From contig LR746267.1 in the NCBI GenBank assembly GCA_902729315.2, positions 6,884,424-6,948,423 on the forward strand: a DNA stretch of 64,000 nucleotides. Reading direction: 5' to 3'. The position numbers were made by a program, and so were the translations under genes. The notes below the pieces were generated by a model. The model searched no databases. It was not told where the DNA came from and saw only the letters and a list, made by a program, of their open reading frames with translations. Source of the DNA: Spirodela intermedia (lineage: Eukaryota > Streptophyta > Magnoliopsida > Alismatales > Araceae). The stretch's first letter is position 1; every line of letters starts with the position of its first letter. Positions 1 to 13,435 of the stretch are shown here, one piece after another.

Positions 1-433
1 TGTTTATAAATCGATCTTCTGAACGATATTCCGCCATCCCAGCGTTTGATGAGTAAGGTGCTGACTTGATCTCTAAGCTCCCATCAGAAATAACGTTCTA
101 CATATTTAAGCCATTTTTTCTTCCTCTAAACATTTCCCTGGTACGTTGTGAGATGCTGTTGAACAGACATTTTGTAGAACTAATTATACCATCAATTGGA
201 CATTTCGGGTGCAGATTGTATTGCAGCACACTAAATTTTTTTCCATAGACTCAAGAGGGAGGTTTGTGCAACGCAGAGCCTGCTACTTGAGCACAAAGAC
301 TATTGTCGGGTGCGCTGATATGAACGATGAAAAAAAAACAAAATAAATAAATGGCACCTGAAGCAGCAATGCCAGTGCCCCGATTCCCATAAAGAAACGC
401 GTAGAGATGGCAAGAGTAGATAGGCAACAAGAC

Positions 434-664
434 CTGGAGTTGAATGTTGCGAAATTTCTCGGGGGCATTGGAAGAAGTCCCTCGAATGATCTTGGGGAAG
501 CCGCCGATCTCGCGCCGCTGGAGCTTTCGCACAGAATTGTTGCAGCAGTCACGATCCCGACGCTTCCTGCTGGAGGAGCCGCCACAGGTGTTAAGTTCCC
601 GTCCACGCTTCTTCGCCGTCACCCGCATCCGCACCCTCAGCGGTGACTTCTTATGGCTCTCCAT
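434..664 (-). CDS. Unrecognised gene, first coding exon (partial)
   Basis: Minus-strand open frame of 77 codons starting at the ATG at 664 and running into a CAG/GT donor after base 434, so the visible part is probably a first exon in phase 0. It is strongly basic: residues 10-23 and 33-38 are Arg/Lys rich, and SSRKRRDRD could be a nuclear localisation signal. A telo-box lies about 120 bp upstream, which suits a growth-related plant gene. The tail has a faint likeness to atypical bHLH proteins (VRKLQR, then QLQ), but the second-helix residues do not fit and I do not assign a family. I could not find the next exon between 1 and 433, so the gene may continue past the window edge or be broken. 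Confidence 0.35.
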
Positions 665-782
665 CTCACCCCCTTCCGCACCAAAGCCAAACACTCTTCC
701 GCCTCTTCCACACCAGCTCTTCCTCCAAACGATACCCAAGGAACCTCACAGGAGACACACAGAACGCCGCGAACCTAGCCTA

Positions 783-794
783 GGGTTAGGGTTT
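783..794 (-). promoter_or_regulatory. Telo-box (AAACCCTAACCC on the minus strand)
   Basis: Read on the minus strand this is AAACCCTAACCC, the plant telo-box found in promoters or 5' leaders of translation and cell-cycle genes. It sits about 120 bp upstream of the ATG at 664, in the right place to serve that exon. Confidence 0.5.
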
Positions 795-1366
795 CCAGGG
801 ATTAATGGTACCCACCCGAGGAAGAACAAGAAAGGCCTCCCTCTCACACCGCGTCTCCCTAACTCAATCCTTCCTCCTTCTATGCTGCTGTATTGGGGAA
901 GCGATGCTCATCTCTCGCTGTGACAGAAGACGGCCGAGGTGGGAGAAGTGCGCCCCGGTGGTTAGCCCGTCACATGGCGCTGGCGGAACTTCGGACGGAG
1001 ACCGCTAGGGCGGCGTCACAGGTTCTCCTTGCCGGTGGCGACGGCCAGAACAGGGAGGGGCAAGGAAACGGAGAGGAGGTGGGACTCAGGACGGAGTTCG
1101 TCCTCTAGGTTGAAAGGGAGGAGGGGAGTTCGCCCATCTTCTGACATGGAAGGGATTGTAGCCGAGCGCTGGGAGAGGCGGTCAAAGGTATCTTACGCTC
1201 ACCGAATTGTATCAATCACTTTGAATCGATTAAGAATTGAATATTGCCCTTTTGTATATCTTCCCAGGCTCCCCTAGAATATCGCCCTTTGACGGGTGTA
1301 CCCTCTCCCATTTTCAAAAGAAACTTACTCCGAATCAACACCAACTTATGATCATAATGTATTCTC

Positions 1367-1369
<3 letters not shown>

Positions 1370-1406
<37 letters not shown>

Positions 1407-1412
1407 CCCCCC
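1370..1412. repeat. (CT)n microsatellite followed by a C run
   Basis: About 17 CT units run into nine C residues. This is simple sequence with no gene on it. Confidence 0.95.
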
Positions 1413-4400
1413 TCTCCAATCATCCTAATCCTCATAATCAAATCAATACAATCCAATCCTTCACCATGAGAATCTTTCTAATTGATTATGTTCAGCCCAT
1501 GCGCTCATTTGAAGGCCATTTTTCAAAAATTGAGTACATAGTTACCATGGTTTTCTAATTACTTATTGTGCCATGTCAATTCTTCATGTTCATAGATTTT
1601 TCTTTTAAATTTCCTCAGCTATGATTCATAATGTCAATACAATGTTGGATATGTGTTATTTAGTGGTTATTTTTTGTGTCATTAATCTAATTGAATAGAA
1701 TTAATAGTTTTTTCATGCCACATAAAAAATCGTTTATATATTATCAAAGGAAAATACATAATATCTGGTGTGTTAATTAGGATATTCAACTTATGTTGAA
1801 TGTAATTCTTAGGTCAACCATAATCCTCAAAGATTGTGCCCCTAGTAATAACTAGAGTTTAAAATCTAGTATCCCAATATTAATTTCTTTTCATACCATC
1901 AAAGTAGGAGATAAGTACAAATTTATATTTATGCTATTTTATAATACTCTCTATTTAATTATTCTTTATGGGGTAATAAATATGTAAATTTATGTCACTT
2001 TAAAATATTTTATTTATTTATGAAAATTTTGAATTTATATTTGTAAGTAACTAGATATTATTTATTCAAAATTTTCATTTTCCTATATTATTTAATTAAT
2101 TAATTTTGGGCATCAACAAATTCACCCCTTTCTCAAACTATGATGATAGCTATTAGGCTAATGTTCAAGGGAATGGGAGAAAGTGAAGGAGAGTCACTCT
2201 CGATCCATTATATCTCATTCATGAAGAGTTACATATTAAGCTTGCAAAGGATTAGAGAGGGAGACAAAGTGAGGTGTAGGTTTCATTCACCTATTAGTCT
2301 TCTTTGTGCATATGACTTGTTTGTGGAATTGATTGCTAGAAACATGCTCATAAAAAGATAAGAGTTTGGATTAGCAAATGACCACATTAACCTACTTTAG
2401 TATGAGGAGAAAAGGGGAAGGAAGGGAGGGGAGGGGTTGGGTTGAGTTGATAATTTCCTTGTCTTACAAAGATTAGATAGAAAATAAGGGCAAGAAGAAG
2501 GGTAGCTTCAAGCAGCCTACTATTGTAATTGACCTATTTATGGAAGTTATTATTAGTAAGACACGACTATGAAACTACTTCATTATGAATAGATGTAGAA
2601 TGAGGAGCAAGTAGGGCTAATCTAAGTTTGGATTAATAGCTCCATTGGGGGCTTGAATATTTATTGAGTGGTTAAAGATTCATCTCATTAGTATTGATTT
2701 TAGTGATGCAACATGAGAAATCAATGGAGGGATTGAATTGACATTATCATGATCACATCAAACTTTTTGTAGGAGCATTAAATGTATATTTTTGATGATA
2801 ACAAATACTTATAAGATCAATTAGAAGAGTCTTAATATTGAATTATGGGTTAGTTCAATGTATTCAATATATTATATTATGCATGAGTGTTATTTTTATT
2901 TGAATAAAAATTTATAAATAATTCAAATCAATGATCCTCAATATGTAAATGTGAACTCATTGAACATATTCATCAAAGTATAATGTTGAATTTAATTAAT
3001 TAATTGAATTGATCATGTGAAATTACATTTATACATTTTTGTGGAAATTATCAATGTTTACATAAACTATCACAATAAGGAAAATAAAGAATTGAACATT
3101 CAAACCAACAAGAATTTATGCAATTACAATATAGGTGTGAAAGCTTACTCAATTTATTATGTGCCTATGATGTCATACCATTACTTTCAAATTATTTTGA
3201 TATCTAATTAAACAACTAAATGCAAACCACCCTCTATCACAAAGATTCTTTGAATATTAATGAATATAATTTAAAAATAAATTTAAATATCATAAATCAT
3301 CAAATCTATAATTATAAATATTAATACATAATTCAATATGTCTATATAACAATCATATTTTGTTTGAGACAATTTGGATAAATTATTAAACCCCTATTTT
3401 ATCTAGATATATATCATTGACTCTATGTTAACTATATCAAATCCCTTTTTAACTTGACTAAGTCAATATGTTTTTAATATAGTAGTATGTTTTAATAGAA
3501 CCATGGATTGATTTCTCATTAGAATATTTAAAGTATTAAAGGGTGTATTAAATCAATTCGCTGGCCATTCAAATTGTCTTTTTTTGAGAAAATAAATGTT
3601 GAGAAATCATGAAAGTCTAATAAAAACTTGAATTTTATTTCTCTATATAGTATAACTAATCAACAACAAACAGCATCTCCATCCCCTATATGAACTCAAG
3701 TCCTATATTAAGTTTTGTTATAAAAAACATTGAGAGACATCAAAAGGTCTTTACTATTGGACAAACTACACAAGGGTGACAAGTTGAGGAATTATTTTCA
3801 AGCATTCAATGTTCTTCCTTTACTAGATTCTAGCAATGGTACTTTCACCCTCTCTCATTATCCATATGAGAAGAGGGAATGCAAGAATTAAAGCTACATC
3901 ATTGTCCTCTTTATCAAATTTCTAAATGTTTCTAAAGTTAATATAATCTATTAAAACATATCTATGGTGGAATTTCTTCTTATTTTTGGTAAGATAAAGT
4001 TGTGATTAATAGTTTTAGTCACTTGAATGATCTAAACCCATTTATCAATTGTAAGCCTCCTAGAACAATACATCTATAAGAGAATTTTGAAGATAAATTC
4101 TTAGGGAGATAAAATCAATAATCAGTAGTTATGATGAGAATGTTCCATTTGAAAGAACCTAAAAATAGCAATTAGTTTTACAATGTGGACATAGACAAAG
4201 GGGTTGAACCATTTCAAAAATCTCTAGTTCCACACCAATAAATCTAAGAATATTATAGGACATGATTTGAAGAAGAAGATTTAAGATATAGAAGCAAAAT
4301 TAGAATCCAATCAATTTAAGAGCTCTTTCTTAATATATCATCTAAAATATGACACTTAGTAATCATTTTTCTTAATTTAGTCACATAAAAATTTACAATA

Positions 4401-7400
4401 GTTTGGTCTATACAATTTAGCCTACTATCAAAAGATCACATCCCAAGGTTTCACTAATATTTGGTGATTTACCTATCATTAGATTTAAGAACTCACTAGA
4501 ACAAAGCAATGAAGTAGGCTAAATGGAAAAAGGAAAGACACAAGGGAAGTTATTGCTTGGCATGAAGATTGGGGTAAGGAAAGAAGGGCACTCAAGTATT
4601 TTTCTCCAATTCATCTTCCAATTCAAAGCTCTATGTCAATTGAACTAAATTAACCCCTAAAATTATCTTCTTAATTCAAAGCTCTAGGTCAATCAAGAAA
4701 ATTAGATTAGCTCACTACTATTTTTGTTCACATTGACATCTCTAGGTTAGCTCAATTAGAGTGAGTTATTGTTCTACACAAATGAATGATTACCTTTACT
4801 ATTTGAAATACAAAATGTGAATGAGTGACCATTAGTTGACATTTTAAGAGGCAAAATCCTTTGTTTGAATAGTACAAAAATTCTTGTACAAGAGATACTT
4901 CGATGACTAGTTCAACAACTAGATTCCTCTTCTTTATATGATTCTTGAATGACTTAATAATGAAAGAAGATAAGTACTATGGTTTTCACTCACCTCTCTC
5001 TCTCTCTCTCACCCACTCACTCACTCACTTATTTTTAGTTTGAATCTAGGTGCCACTTTTATACTTTGTCTGATTCCTTTTGATAATCATTTTCAACAAT
5101 TAAAAATTAGTCTATTTGTTGTCTCTCTAATGTCTACATTACTGCTTCATAAAATATTTTTTAGCCTTATAGATGTAAAAAAATCAAACTTTTTGAATTT
5201 CAATACATCGTTTGTTACATTACGTTTATGTTTCAAATATCTTTCTAATTGGCACATATTTCTATATCGTGACAGAAACATCCAAAAAACCAATTAACCA
5301 CGAGGTGTATAAATGAGTTATTAAATCTGAGGCCTAAAATTTAAGCTACATAATTTTCTTTTAATCTTGAAAATTCATAAAAATCAAACTCTTTGAATTT
5401 TGATGCATCAAGTTTGCATTTCAAGAACTTTCCAATAAGCACACACATATATCGTGATACAAAGTTACATCTAAAAATATCTTTAATCATTTGATGTGAA
5501 TATACATATAATTTTACTCATGGTCTCATTTTTATTTCTTTAAGGCCAATATCTATCTAAAAAAAATCAACAATAGAAGATATAGTTTCTACTATAGTAA
5601 TATTATCATTCTACTTACGCTCCCAATGTTAGCAATCAATATAAAAACTTCTTCACCTATGAGAAGCTCATGGAAGCCATATGGCAATGACTCATATTCT
5701 CCTAGACTAACTTTTTAAGTTTTCTCTTTAAAGCACCTAATATCAACAAAATTATCATATTTTTGTCACACATTGATTAAAAAAATATTAAGCTTTTGAA
5801 ATGATGTGGAGAATGACTACACAAGATTGCTCTTATTTCATATAAAAAACCAGTAAGGCCGAAGTCTAAGAAGTCCACAAGGACTCCTTATATTATTATA
5901 AATACATGAAAAACTTTATGTACTAGTAAAGCCCCATAAAGCAACTCATATGTTAGTGTAAGCCATTAACAAATTCATATCTATTACTAAAGAACAATGA
6001 TGGACTTTGTTTATTAGTAGAAACCCATTGAGAAATTCAAACATTAGTTTAGACCTATAAAGTAAATGATATGTCACCTTAAAAGGCCTATATTATGACT
6101 CCACTATGTTAGATAATTGATAGTCATGGCTTGTACATTTAATTTATATTATTTATGCATATTTTAATCTTGTTCAAGAAAAATGATTGACCAAGACCAA
6201 ATGCATCACACAAAGATATTCATGTTTAATATCTCATACTTAAATCAAGAGTAAAAGATCATTCACACCTTTGAATCCTCTTTGTATCATGCCATGATTG
6301 GATTTAGAGATGTATTTAGTGTTATCAATAGGTTGTACTAGGCTACAACTCATCTTATCAGGTTTTTTCAGAATTTGGACTTCAAAATAAGACATCAATG
6401 AAAAAAGTGGTTGTGTGGGCCAAAATCTAGAGCTTATTTCCTAACAACACTTTTTTTCTCTAACATGACAATTATCTCTGTCATGTTAGCTTTTGGAGCT
6501 TTGATGTTGACAAAATAAATAGACAAATAAACTGATTTTTATGCTACAAACCTTATGTTGACGTTTATAAAATTAATATTAAAACATTCTTATGACCCAT
6601 AAGAAACTCTCATATAATTGTATGACAATAATAAGTTTTGACATGTATAATAGCCAAATTTCTACATCAGATAATTGAATTGACACACCTAAAAAAAGAA
6701 TGGTCAATATTCTTAGCCACTACATAAGTCAACTAACAAGTTTCAACATTCAATGTGATCAAGAAATATATCACTCAAAGGAAGTGGGTCTTATGTGGCA
6801 AGACAACCTTCATCACATATGAGAAAATCATAGCATAAATGTGAAATAATAACTTTACATGATGAAAATAGTTTTGTGACCCTTAAATAAAATTTTAATA
6901 CTCTGTTCTAAACCTTTTAAGTTTTTTCCTTTTAAACCTTGATGCTTTGAGTTTTTTAGATTTTTATTATTTGTAAAATTATATATATATATCCTATAAT
7001 AAGTTAGTCAACCCATGAGTTAACTCATTTACATACTATTAGTGATTAGTACCACATGGCAAAATAATGAGAGGACAAAGTCCTATATTGCCACACAATT
7101 AACTATTGAAATTCATTTTTTAAACATCTCAATTGAAGAGAAAATGGCTTTTTACATGGATTAACCCATCAACATCTCAACTGAGATCTCCACTCTATGA
7201 AATAAACATTTTCATATATTTCTTAAGTCATTCAAAGAAGCTATATGTCCAACAAAACTTTTGCACCATCAATTCTACACATGCAAGTAAAAGGTAGATA
7301 CACATTAAAAAAAATTCAAAAATATTTTATATGCATAATTCACATGCTAGAGCCAACTTAGAGCCATTAATATTGAAGAGATTAGTTGAACAATAATCTA

Positions 7401-8079
7401 ATTTGGCTAACCTAAAGACCTTCGTGTAAGATAATTCATGCACCTAGTACTTATAGGAATCTAGAAATTAGATAAGAGTGCAAAAAACATCAATTCAGCC
7501 TTTCTCTAGATTCCTCATATAACCTCTTTACAACCAACTTAGCCATTACTCTCTCTCTCTGAAGATCTAGATTCAACTTAGCCTATGCATTAAGATCTAA
7601 AGCACATTTGTGTACTCCCAAAGACAAGTAACCAATATGGACTAACCACCCAAAGGCAAACTTGCTTAATTCAAACTAGTTGACTTTGGAATGAAAGACC
7701 TTGTGTTGACACAAGTCAAAACTCATCTTGTTCTTGGAACTTTTCTTTAATATCATTTTGGACAAATATTTAGTTAATAACATATTGATTATGTATTAGT
7801 TTTTGCATGGCCCATCCAAGTTTAATTCAAGGAAAGAATCCCATGAGATCATTGCAATGTAACGTACAATTATTACATTTTCTGTATTTTTAAAATGAAG
7901 AAAACATACCAACGCAATGATTAATTTGAAATATCTCATTTTGCAAGTTTAATAAAAGATGGTGTTAATATTTGTTGGTTATATCAAGAAAGAATAATGA
8001 AACACCGATTGATTCTAATGTAAGTTTATTAAAATTTTAGCACAAATTATTAAATTAGCAATAATAGTTGTAGGATTTA
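1413..8079. other. AT-rich intergenic DNA with decayed repeats
   Basis: No open frame here has codon structure or family likeness; the longest are under 90 codons and AT-driven. A diverged direct duplication is visible: 5177-5290 and 5377-5490 share the sequence around AAATCAAACT, TTTGAATTT and ATATCGTGA at an offset of 200 bases. A degenerate short tandem repeat of about 32 bases lies near 5920-6075 (units like TAGTAAAGCCCATAAAG). I read the block as old, methylation-decayed transposon sequence but cannot place it in a family. Confidence 0.6.
5177..5490. repeat. Diverged direct duplication, two copies 200 bp apart
   Basis: Copy one is about 5177-5290 and copy two about 5377-5490. They share a run of blocks in the same order with many substitutions. 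Origin unknown. Confidence 0.45.
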
Positions 8080-8135
8080 ACGACCGGGACTGAGTCCAGG
8101 TCTCAACATTGCATGGGCCTGATAAATGTCAGGTG

Positions 8136-8445
8136 CACGTGCTTACCGACGATCAGAATTGATACCCACGTCAGCATCTGCTGACGTCTGGCGTGGTCAT
8201 CGAGGGCGGCGTCTGAAGTGGGGCCCGTGTCTTCATTCTAGCTTGAGAAAAGGCCATAAATATTTAATAAATGAAAGCAGACGACGTCACCCCGCCGTTC
8301 CTTGGCCCTCTTAACATTCGCCACGTATCAAATTTCGGCGCCCGCCTTTTCCGGGGGAGGCCGCTCCGGTAGTCCGGTCCCCACGCCTTCTAAGTTCTCA
8401 AAAATATCCCTCCATCATCTAGTTGACCACGCCGCCTTTTATAAA
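8136..8445 (+). promoter_or_regulatory. GC-rich promoter-like island: ACGT motif cluster and TATA box
   Basis: Base composition changes sharply near 8080 from AT-rich to GC-rich. Five ACGT cores occur in about 190 bp: a G-box CACGTG at 8136, CCACGTCA at 8166, GACGTC at 8183 and 8283, and CCACGTA near 8320. A W-box core TTGACC lies near 8423 and TATAAA at 8440-8445. Such clusters bind bZIP factors and typify ABA- or stress-responsive promoters. No convincing coding exon follows: the ATG at 8463 is too close to the TATA box to be a normal start. The product could be a non-coding RNA or a long 5' leader. Confidence 0.4.
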
Positions 8446-9358
8446 CTAGGAATATATCACATATGCCTCGTCTAGCTCAGGCCGTCGGCAGTGGGTCAGT
8501 TACGGATCCGAATCTGATAAGCGGCCCGAATTTGCTTTATGTCAACGGGATTAATCCCATATGCTTCGTCTGTCTGAGAAGAGTTATTATCTCAGTAACC
8601 AACGGCCTAATTACTGGATTTTGGAATCACACCGATGAAAATAGTTCGGCCGGACTGTGGGTGGATCCGAGAGCGGTTCGAAGCTTTCTGTCTTCGTATT
8701 TTGCCCCGAGCGAGCGAGCGAGCGAGAGAGAGATAGAGAGAAAGAGAAGATAGCTTGGGCATGGAAATCGACAAGACATTCAATGGAACCGTGGGGTCAA
8801 ATCCATTATTTCGAAATAATTGAAAGCGTTTTCTTAGATCGTGAGTCAAAGTCTTGCATTCCTACTCTTCTCGTTCTGTTTCTTTCATCTCCTGCGGACG
8901 GGATAGAAAGAGAGGGTTGCTTCGCATGCACAGCATTCCTCGTCTTCTTCCCTCCGCACGTTTTCTATGTCTCTAGTCACGTTGTAGCCTGAACATGGGG
9001 TTGGAACCCAGAGAGAGAGATAGATAGAGATCCCCTTCATAGGTTACCTTGAAGACTCCCCTTCGTCGAAGATCTTCCTAATATAGGAATCGGTGGAAAC
9101 TAGTCTAGTGGTATCAAGCCAAGCGTCTTCAGGGGGAGTGTCATTGTCATAACAATGAACCGAATATGCGGTGGCCAGAGAAAGACACAATCTTCTCTTT
9201 CTTTCTGCGTCATCCTAGTGCAAAAGACGTTGTTCTTAGAAACGACAAGATGCTTGCCACCCAGCTCCATCCTGCCTGAGATACTCAGCCCTATCATATC
9301 GGCATTCAAGCCTCAACTTGTAAAACGATGAGACGATGAAAGGATTCTAGATCACATC

Positions 9359-9361
<3 letters not shown>

Positions 9362-9404
<43 letters not shown>
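9362..9404. repeat. (AG)n microsatellite
   Basis: Uninterrupted AG dinucleotide run of about 43 bases. Confidence 0.97.
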
Positions 9405-9407
<3 letters not shown>

Positions 9408-10956
9408 CTGGAACACATTATTTTCGATCTCTTTCTGGTCACATTGTTCAACCAAGTGCTATCAGCTGAATTCCTCCTTCCAGGGCAAAATGTTCAGGTT
9501 TGACAGAATGTTCAGGACAATCATGCAAAGTAGTTCAACGAATTACTGAGGAAGATAACAGATCAGGAACGGGATTATTTCTCAACCCTCTGTTTAATCG
9601 CAACTCCCTCGATAATATATGTGAATCTCCTAGTGGAAAAGGTCTCAGATGACGATCATTTCGCGAGGCACATCCAACCCCGATTATCAATTATAATCGG
9701 GTTTACAGCCGAAATGTATCGTCACTGATCTTCTTTAGTGAAGGATCACCCACAAACAACAGCCGTCTCACCAATTTCAATTTTAGTAGTGTCATCATAT
9801 AGAACTTAGATCGTTTATTAGTTCGTAGTAAACAAACCGTTTTCTTCTTTCCTCGAACAAGATGTTTCTTCGTATTCCAGTTGGACGACAAGGTTTGATC
9901 TTTTGTAGTTGTGCATGCGCAGGCAGCGCTCTTTCAGGGGTACCAGACCCTGACGACTTCCCAATAAGTTACTAACCCTTTTGTGGAGAGATCAAGGGAT
10001 GGCACCGTCGGCATCGTAATCAAGCAGTCACATGAAGGATCTAGACAGTTGAAACAGCGAGGCCAGCAGTCGCTGACCCATCTCTAGGCTCTACGTTCCC
10101 TATCACTGCTGCCTGGAAAGTGCTATGCTATTGCATGAGAAGCTGCCATGTTTCAGACAGCCATCCATGTTCCTCTCTGATCACAGGAAAAGAGAACGAA
10201 AATTTTCAAAATAAATCAGAACATTCAGTGTGAAGAACCGATAAATGGGTTGGAAAAAAATTCCAATTTCTCTCATGGGTTGATGTTATTTTTCCATAAC
10301 TGGTGTAACTTCGTATATATTTATCGCGTGATGAATGTTAGATAGTATGGGTCGGGGAGGGAAGGCTGCGGCAGTAGTTGAGGTGATTGTTCTGTCAGAA
10401 CCATATCTTCGCAGGCCTTTTCTGTAGACTGGTCCCCGAAGAAAGTTACAAGCTTGCAGAGCCAGACTCAGGCTGCTGAGTTTAGCTCTGTACATGCAGC
10501 GGCTGTACTACCATCCATGAAACCCAGAAAGATCTTCTAGCTATCTCCACTCTGGAGCTCCTAAACAGGTAAACTGCTTCTCGGTTTCCCCATCAGATTG
10601 ACGAACATATCTTCGAGTTTTCGTCCAAAGGATCATAATTTTCTAACGAGTTTATGTAACTTTTCGGGGTTTTTTTATCTTATTGTTGAGATAGATCTTG
10701 GAGACGAATTGCTGGCTGAGGGGGATATGGTTGATAAAGACGGCTCTTCGCTCTCTTTATGAATCCGTTGGGTAGGCTAGCTGGAAGACAAATCTCCGAA
10801 TGTCTTATGCTATTTATGGCGCTCATGAGGAATCCTCTGTAGACAGTAGCCAGACCGTAGTAGCCTCCAAAGGCATTTCTCATGCCTTCCAATTTTTTTT
10901 CCTCTATATACATAGATATTTGTCTAGAGAAGGACGAAGGGAGGTATAAAGAGGAG

Positions 10957-10960
<4 letters not shown>

Positions 10961-10991
<31 letters not shown>
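10961..10991. repeat. (GA)n tract in the leader of the 11005 gene
   Basis: GA run ending 14 bases upstream of the ATG at 11005. GA/CT tracts near transcription starts can bind plant BPC/BBR GAGA-binding proteins; that role is inferred. Confidence 0.9.
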
Positions 10992-10993
<2 letters not shown>

Positions 10994-11004
10994 GCATCCC
11001 AGGA

Positions 11005-12312
11005 ATGAGGAACCGTTCTACTTCTAGCAAAGGCAAAAGAGGCAAGGAAGCCGGAATTACAGAGCTAAAGGAAGATCCTCATCTCTCCGGTGCGTACCTC
11101 CGGAGACTCGTGAAGCAACTCGGGTCTTCCCTGCCCAGAGCAACGACGGATCCGAAGGCTAGCCAAGGTTTCGGCGAAACCCACCCGCAGGGAGCTGCAA
11201 CTCAACATAGGAAGCAAGCAAGGAGAAGAGTCCACACCAGCAAACCTTACCAGGAAAGGGTAATAAACATGGCGGAGGCTAGGAGAGAGATTGTCACGGC
11301 TCTCAGGGTCCACAGAGCCGCTATGAAACGGGCAAGCGAACAACAGCAGCTACATCAAGGCAAACCAGCACCTCCCCATCCACCACCACCATCTTCATTT
11401 GAAGACCTTCGGGAGAAAACCATAACCGTGGAGAACCCCTTGAACTTTAATAGCCCTATCCTCCCATCAACCCTTTGCCCTCCATTTTCTTGGCCTTACA
11501 GCAACGTTGCACCAATTATCCCATGTCGACCCCTGGGCCTTAACCTAAATTTAGAGGGATTTGCCGACCGAGGCACAAGTATCTCCGGGATCAGAACTAG
11601 CCTCAGCGACTACTCATCCTCATCATCCTCTACAGCTTTTCGCTGCCCTAGCGCCTCCCCTGAGACTAAGTCGGCATCGGAGGCGATAGCGAAGTCCGCC
11701 GCCACCAGGGAGCTGCACCTATCGGTGGACGAGGAAGAGATGGCCAGGATAATATCCATCGGGGAGCAGCACGACTTGGAGTGGAACGACAAGCTAAACT
11801 CCGTCACGTCGGCGTGGTGGTCCGAGCTTCTCCAGGCGGCGGAGGCGAGTGCCGGTGGCGAAGGCAAAGCGGCGAGTTCCCTAGCCGTCCCTGCACTGCT
11901 GAGTGATCGCCAGGAACACATGGATGACCGCTGCTGCTTATCGAAGGAGCATATGCAAGATAATCTGTTATCGCGGTAAGCGAGAACATGAGCGATCCTC
12001 GCGAGAAATTGTCGAGGGAATTACTTGTTCCTAAAATGGATAAGATAAGAAAAGGGCCGTCTAATTCTAGTTAATTGGTAATGAACGAGGGTTTAACTTC
12101 TCTCAACCCTTGTGCAATTACTTCGAGAGTTGCGATATCATTTTTACCTGTCTGTAGTTGGTTTTTACGTGTTTGCCTCTATAAGAATCCTCCGGAAACT
12201 TGACTATTGTTTGTTTTTGCTTCCTTTTTCTGGCTTATTTCTTCTTTCTGTCTACTCTTGCAGGTTGGAAAATGGGGAATTCGCGGGCGTTGATTCTGAA
12301 TGGCTAACTTGA
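11005..12312 (+). CDS. Plant-specific protein of unknown function (hydroxyproline-rich-protein-like)
   Basis: Exons 11005-11975 and 12264-12312 give 339 residues. A first-exon reading would stop at the TAA formed by the donor itself (CG/GTAAGC); splicing to TTGCAG/GTTGG keeps frame and adds a 16-residue tail ending DSEWLT. I chose the ATG at 11005 because upstream codons only encode the GA repeat. The N-terminal block (about residues 5-110: KRGKEAGITELKEDPHLSG, a basic QARRRVHTSKPYQERV, then AEARREIVTALRVHRAAMK) matches, from memory, a conserved land-plant family annotated as hydroxyproline-rich glycoprotein. The middle is Pro/Ser rich, with a PPHPPPPSS stretch. Near the C-terminus SIGEQHDLEWNDKLN and SAWWSELL form a second conserved block. 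No signal peptide or membrane segment is visible. The biochemical role is unknown. Confidence 0.8.
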
Positions 12313-13435
12313 ACAACAAGTGGATCGATTTTCTTCCGGTGATCTTCCGTCTCTTCTTCCCGGCTAATGGTCGCTCTTCGTACCACGCGAAGGATAGGGA
12401 ACCAGGTTCTGTTATTTACTTTTAAAAATACTCCCACCAGATTATAAATATAATCCCTCAGGAGGATAGAATACCTCTAGCCCTTAATCGTCAAAGTGAT
12501 TGCTTCCAATTTGGGAAATTATTTAAGCAACTTAATCCACCCGTTGCACCATAAGATCCTTCGAAGATGGAATCGTCGTACCGGATAGACTTAGAGCACA
12601 AGAAAGGACATGCCTCACTGGTTCAGCCCGAAGAATTTACTCTAGACGGAGTCCACGTGATCCGAGGATTTTCCCCTCACAAGCCATAGAGATGGAAAAT
12701 GAATCAGGTCCACCTTGCGTCACGCTAATCTCTCTTGATCTACCCATGGCAGTCTGCATTATCCACTGATCTTTATGTTGACTCAGTGTGTTGAATGCCC
12801 TAGTCATCAATCAGATATAGCCAAGAAATGGGAAGTTCTTGAAAATGTTATAATTTTCGAGAACACGAAACGATAGTTTTGTGATTGAGTTATGAGTCTG
12901 ATGTAGATTACTGGAACAAGGAGTAAAAGTAATTATAGCAGTGCTTTATAAAGAATAACAAATGAACATTATATAGCACAAAATATGGAAAACGCTCCTT
13001 GAAAACAACATTAGACTGAGGCGTTATACCAATAATCGTAATATTACAATTATATAATGTAAATAGTTTTTCACAAAGCATATATTTGTAGGACAGTCGG
13101 ATTAAAGGTGCTACTCACGTAGTAAAAACATTAAATGCAATTGTTTGAGGATAGAAAGCAGGAGACACTTCTCTTCCTCTTTGGTTGCATATTCCCTTGC
13201 TGTCATGACTAGAGGTCTCAGAGAGCCAGTCACCCTTCCTCCTTTTCTCCCACCCCAATCTCCTGGTACATCTCGTCGCTGTGGCTGATGCTAACGGTAG
13301 AGATACAATGCCTCCTGTAGAATCTGGTATCCCTCTTCATGGCCTCCGTCTCCCGCAACGTCTACTCCAGCATGCTCCCCGTATCGGGGAGAGCAAAGCG
13401 GCCGTCGAGACGCCAACACCGCAGTTCGAAGGTGT

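Larger units (their letters stand above)
8446..11004. other. Mixed-composition stretch without a recognised gene
   Basis: Moderate GC content, several GA/CT tracts and no frame with family likeness. Frames at 8463-8753 and 8657-8992 are short and carry repeat-driven GERE/SERE runs. The stretch may hold the promoter and leader of the gene at 11005, since the GA tract at 10961-10991 ends 14 bases before that ATG. Confidence 0.5.

Noticed and set aside
434-664. bHLH/HLH regulator of the IBH1 or PAR type
   Set aside because: VRKLQR and QLQ fit at the right distance, but the loop Pro-Gly and the second-helix hydrophobic residues are missing.
444-923. 159-codon plus-strand frame as a gene
   Set aside because: It overlaps the telo-box exon on the other strand, is Pro/Arg rich without domain likeness, and has no splice partner.
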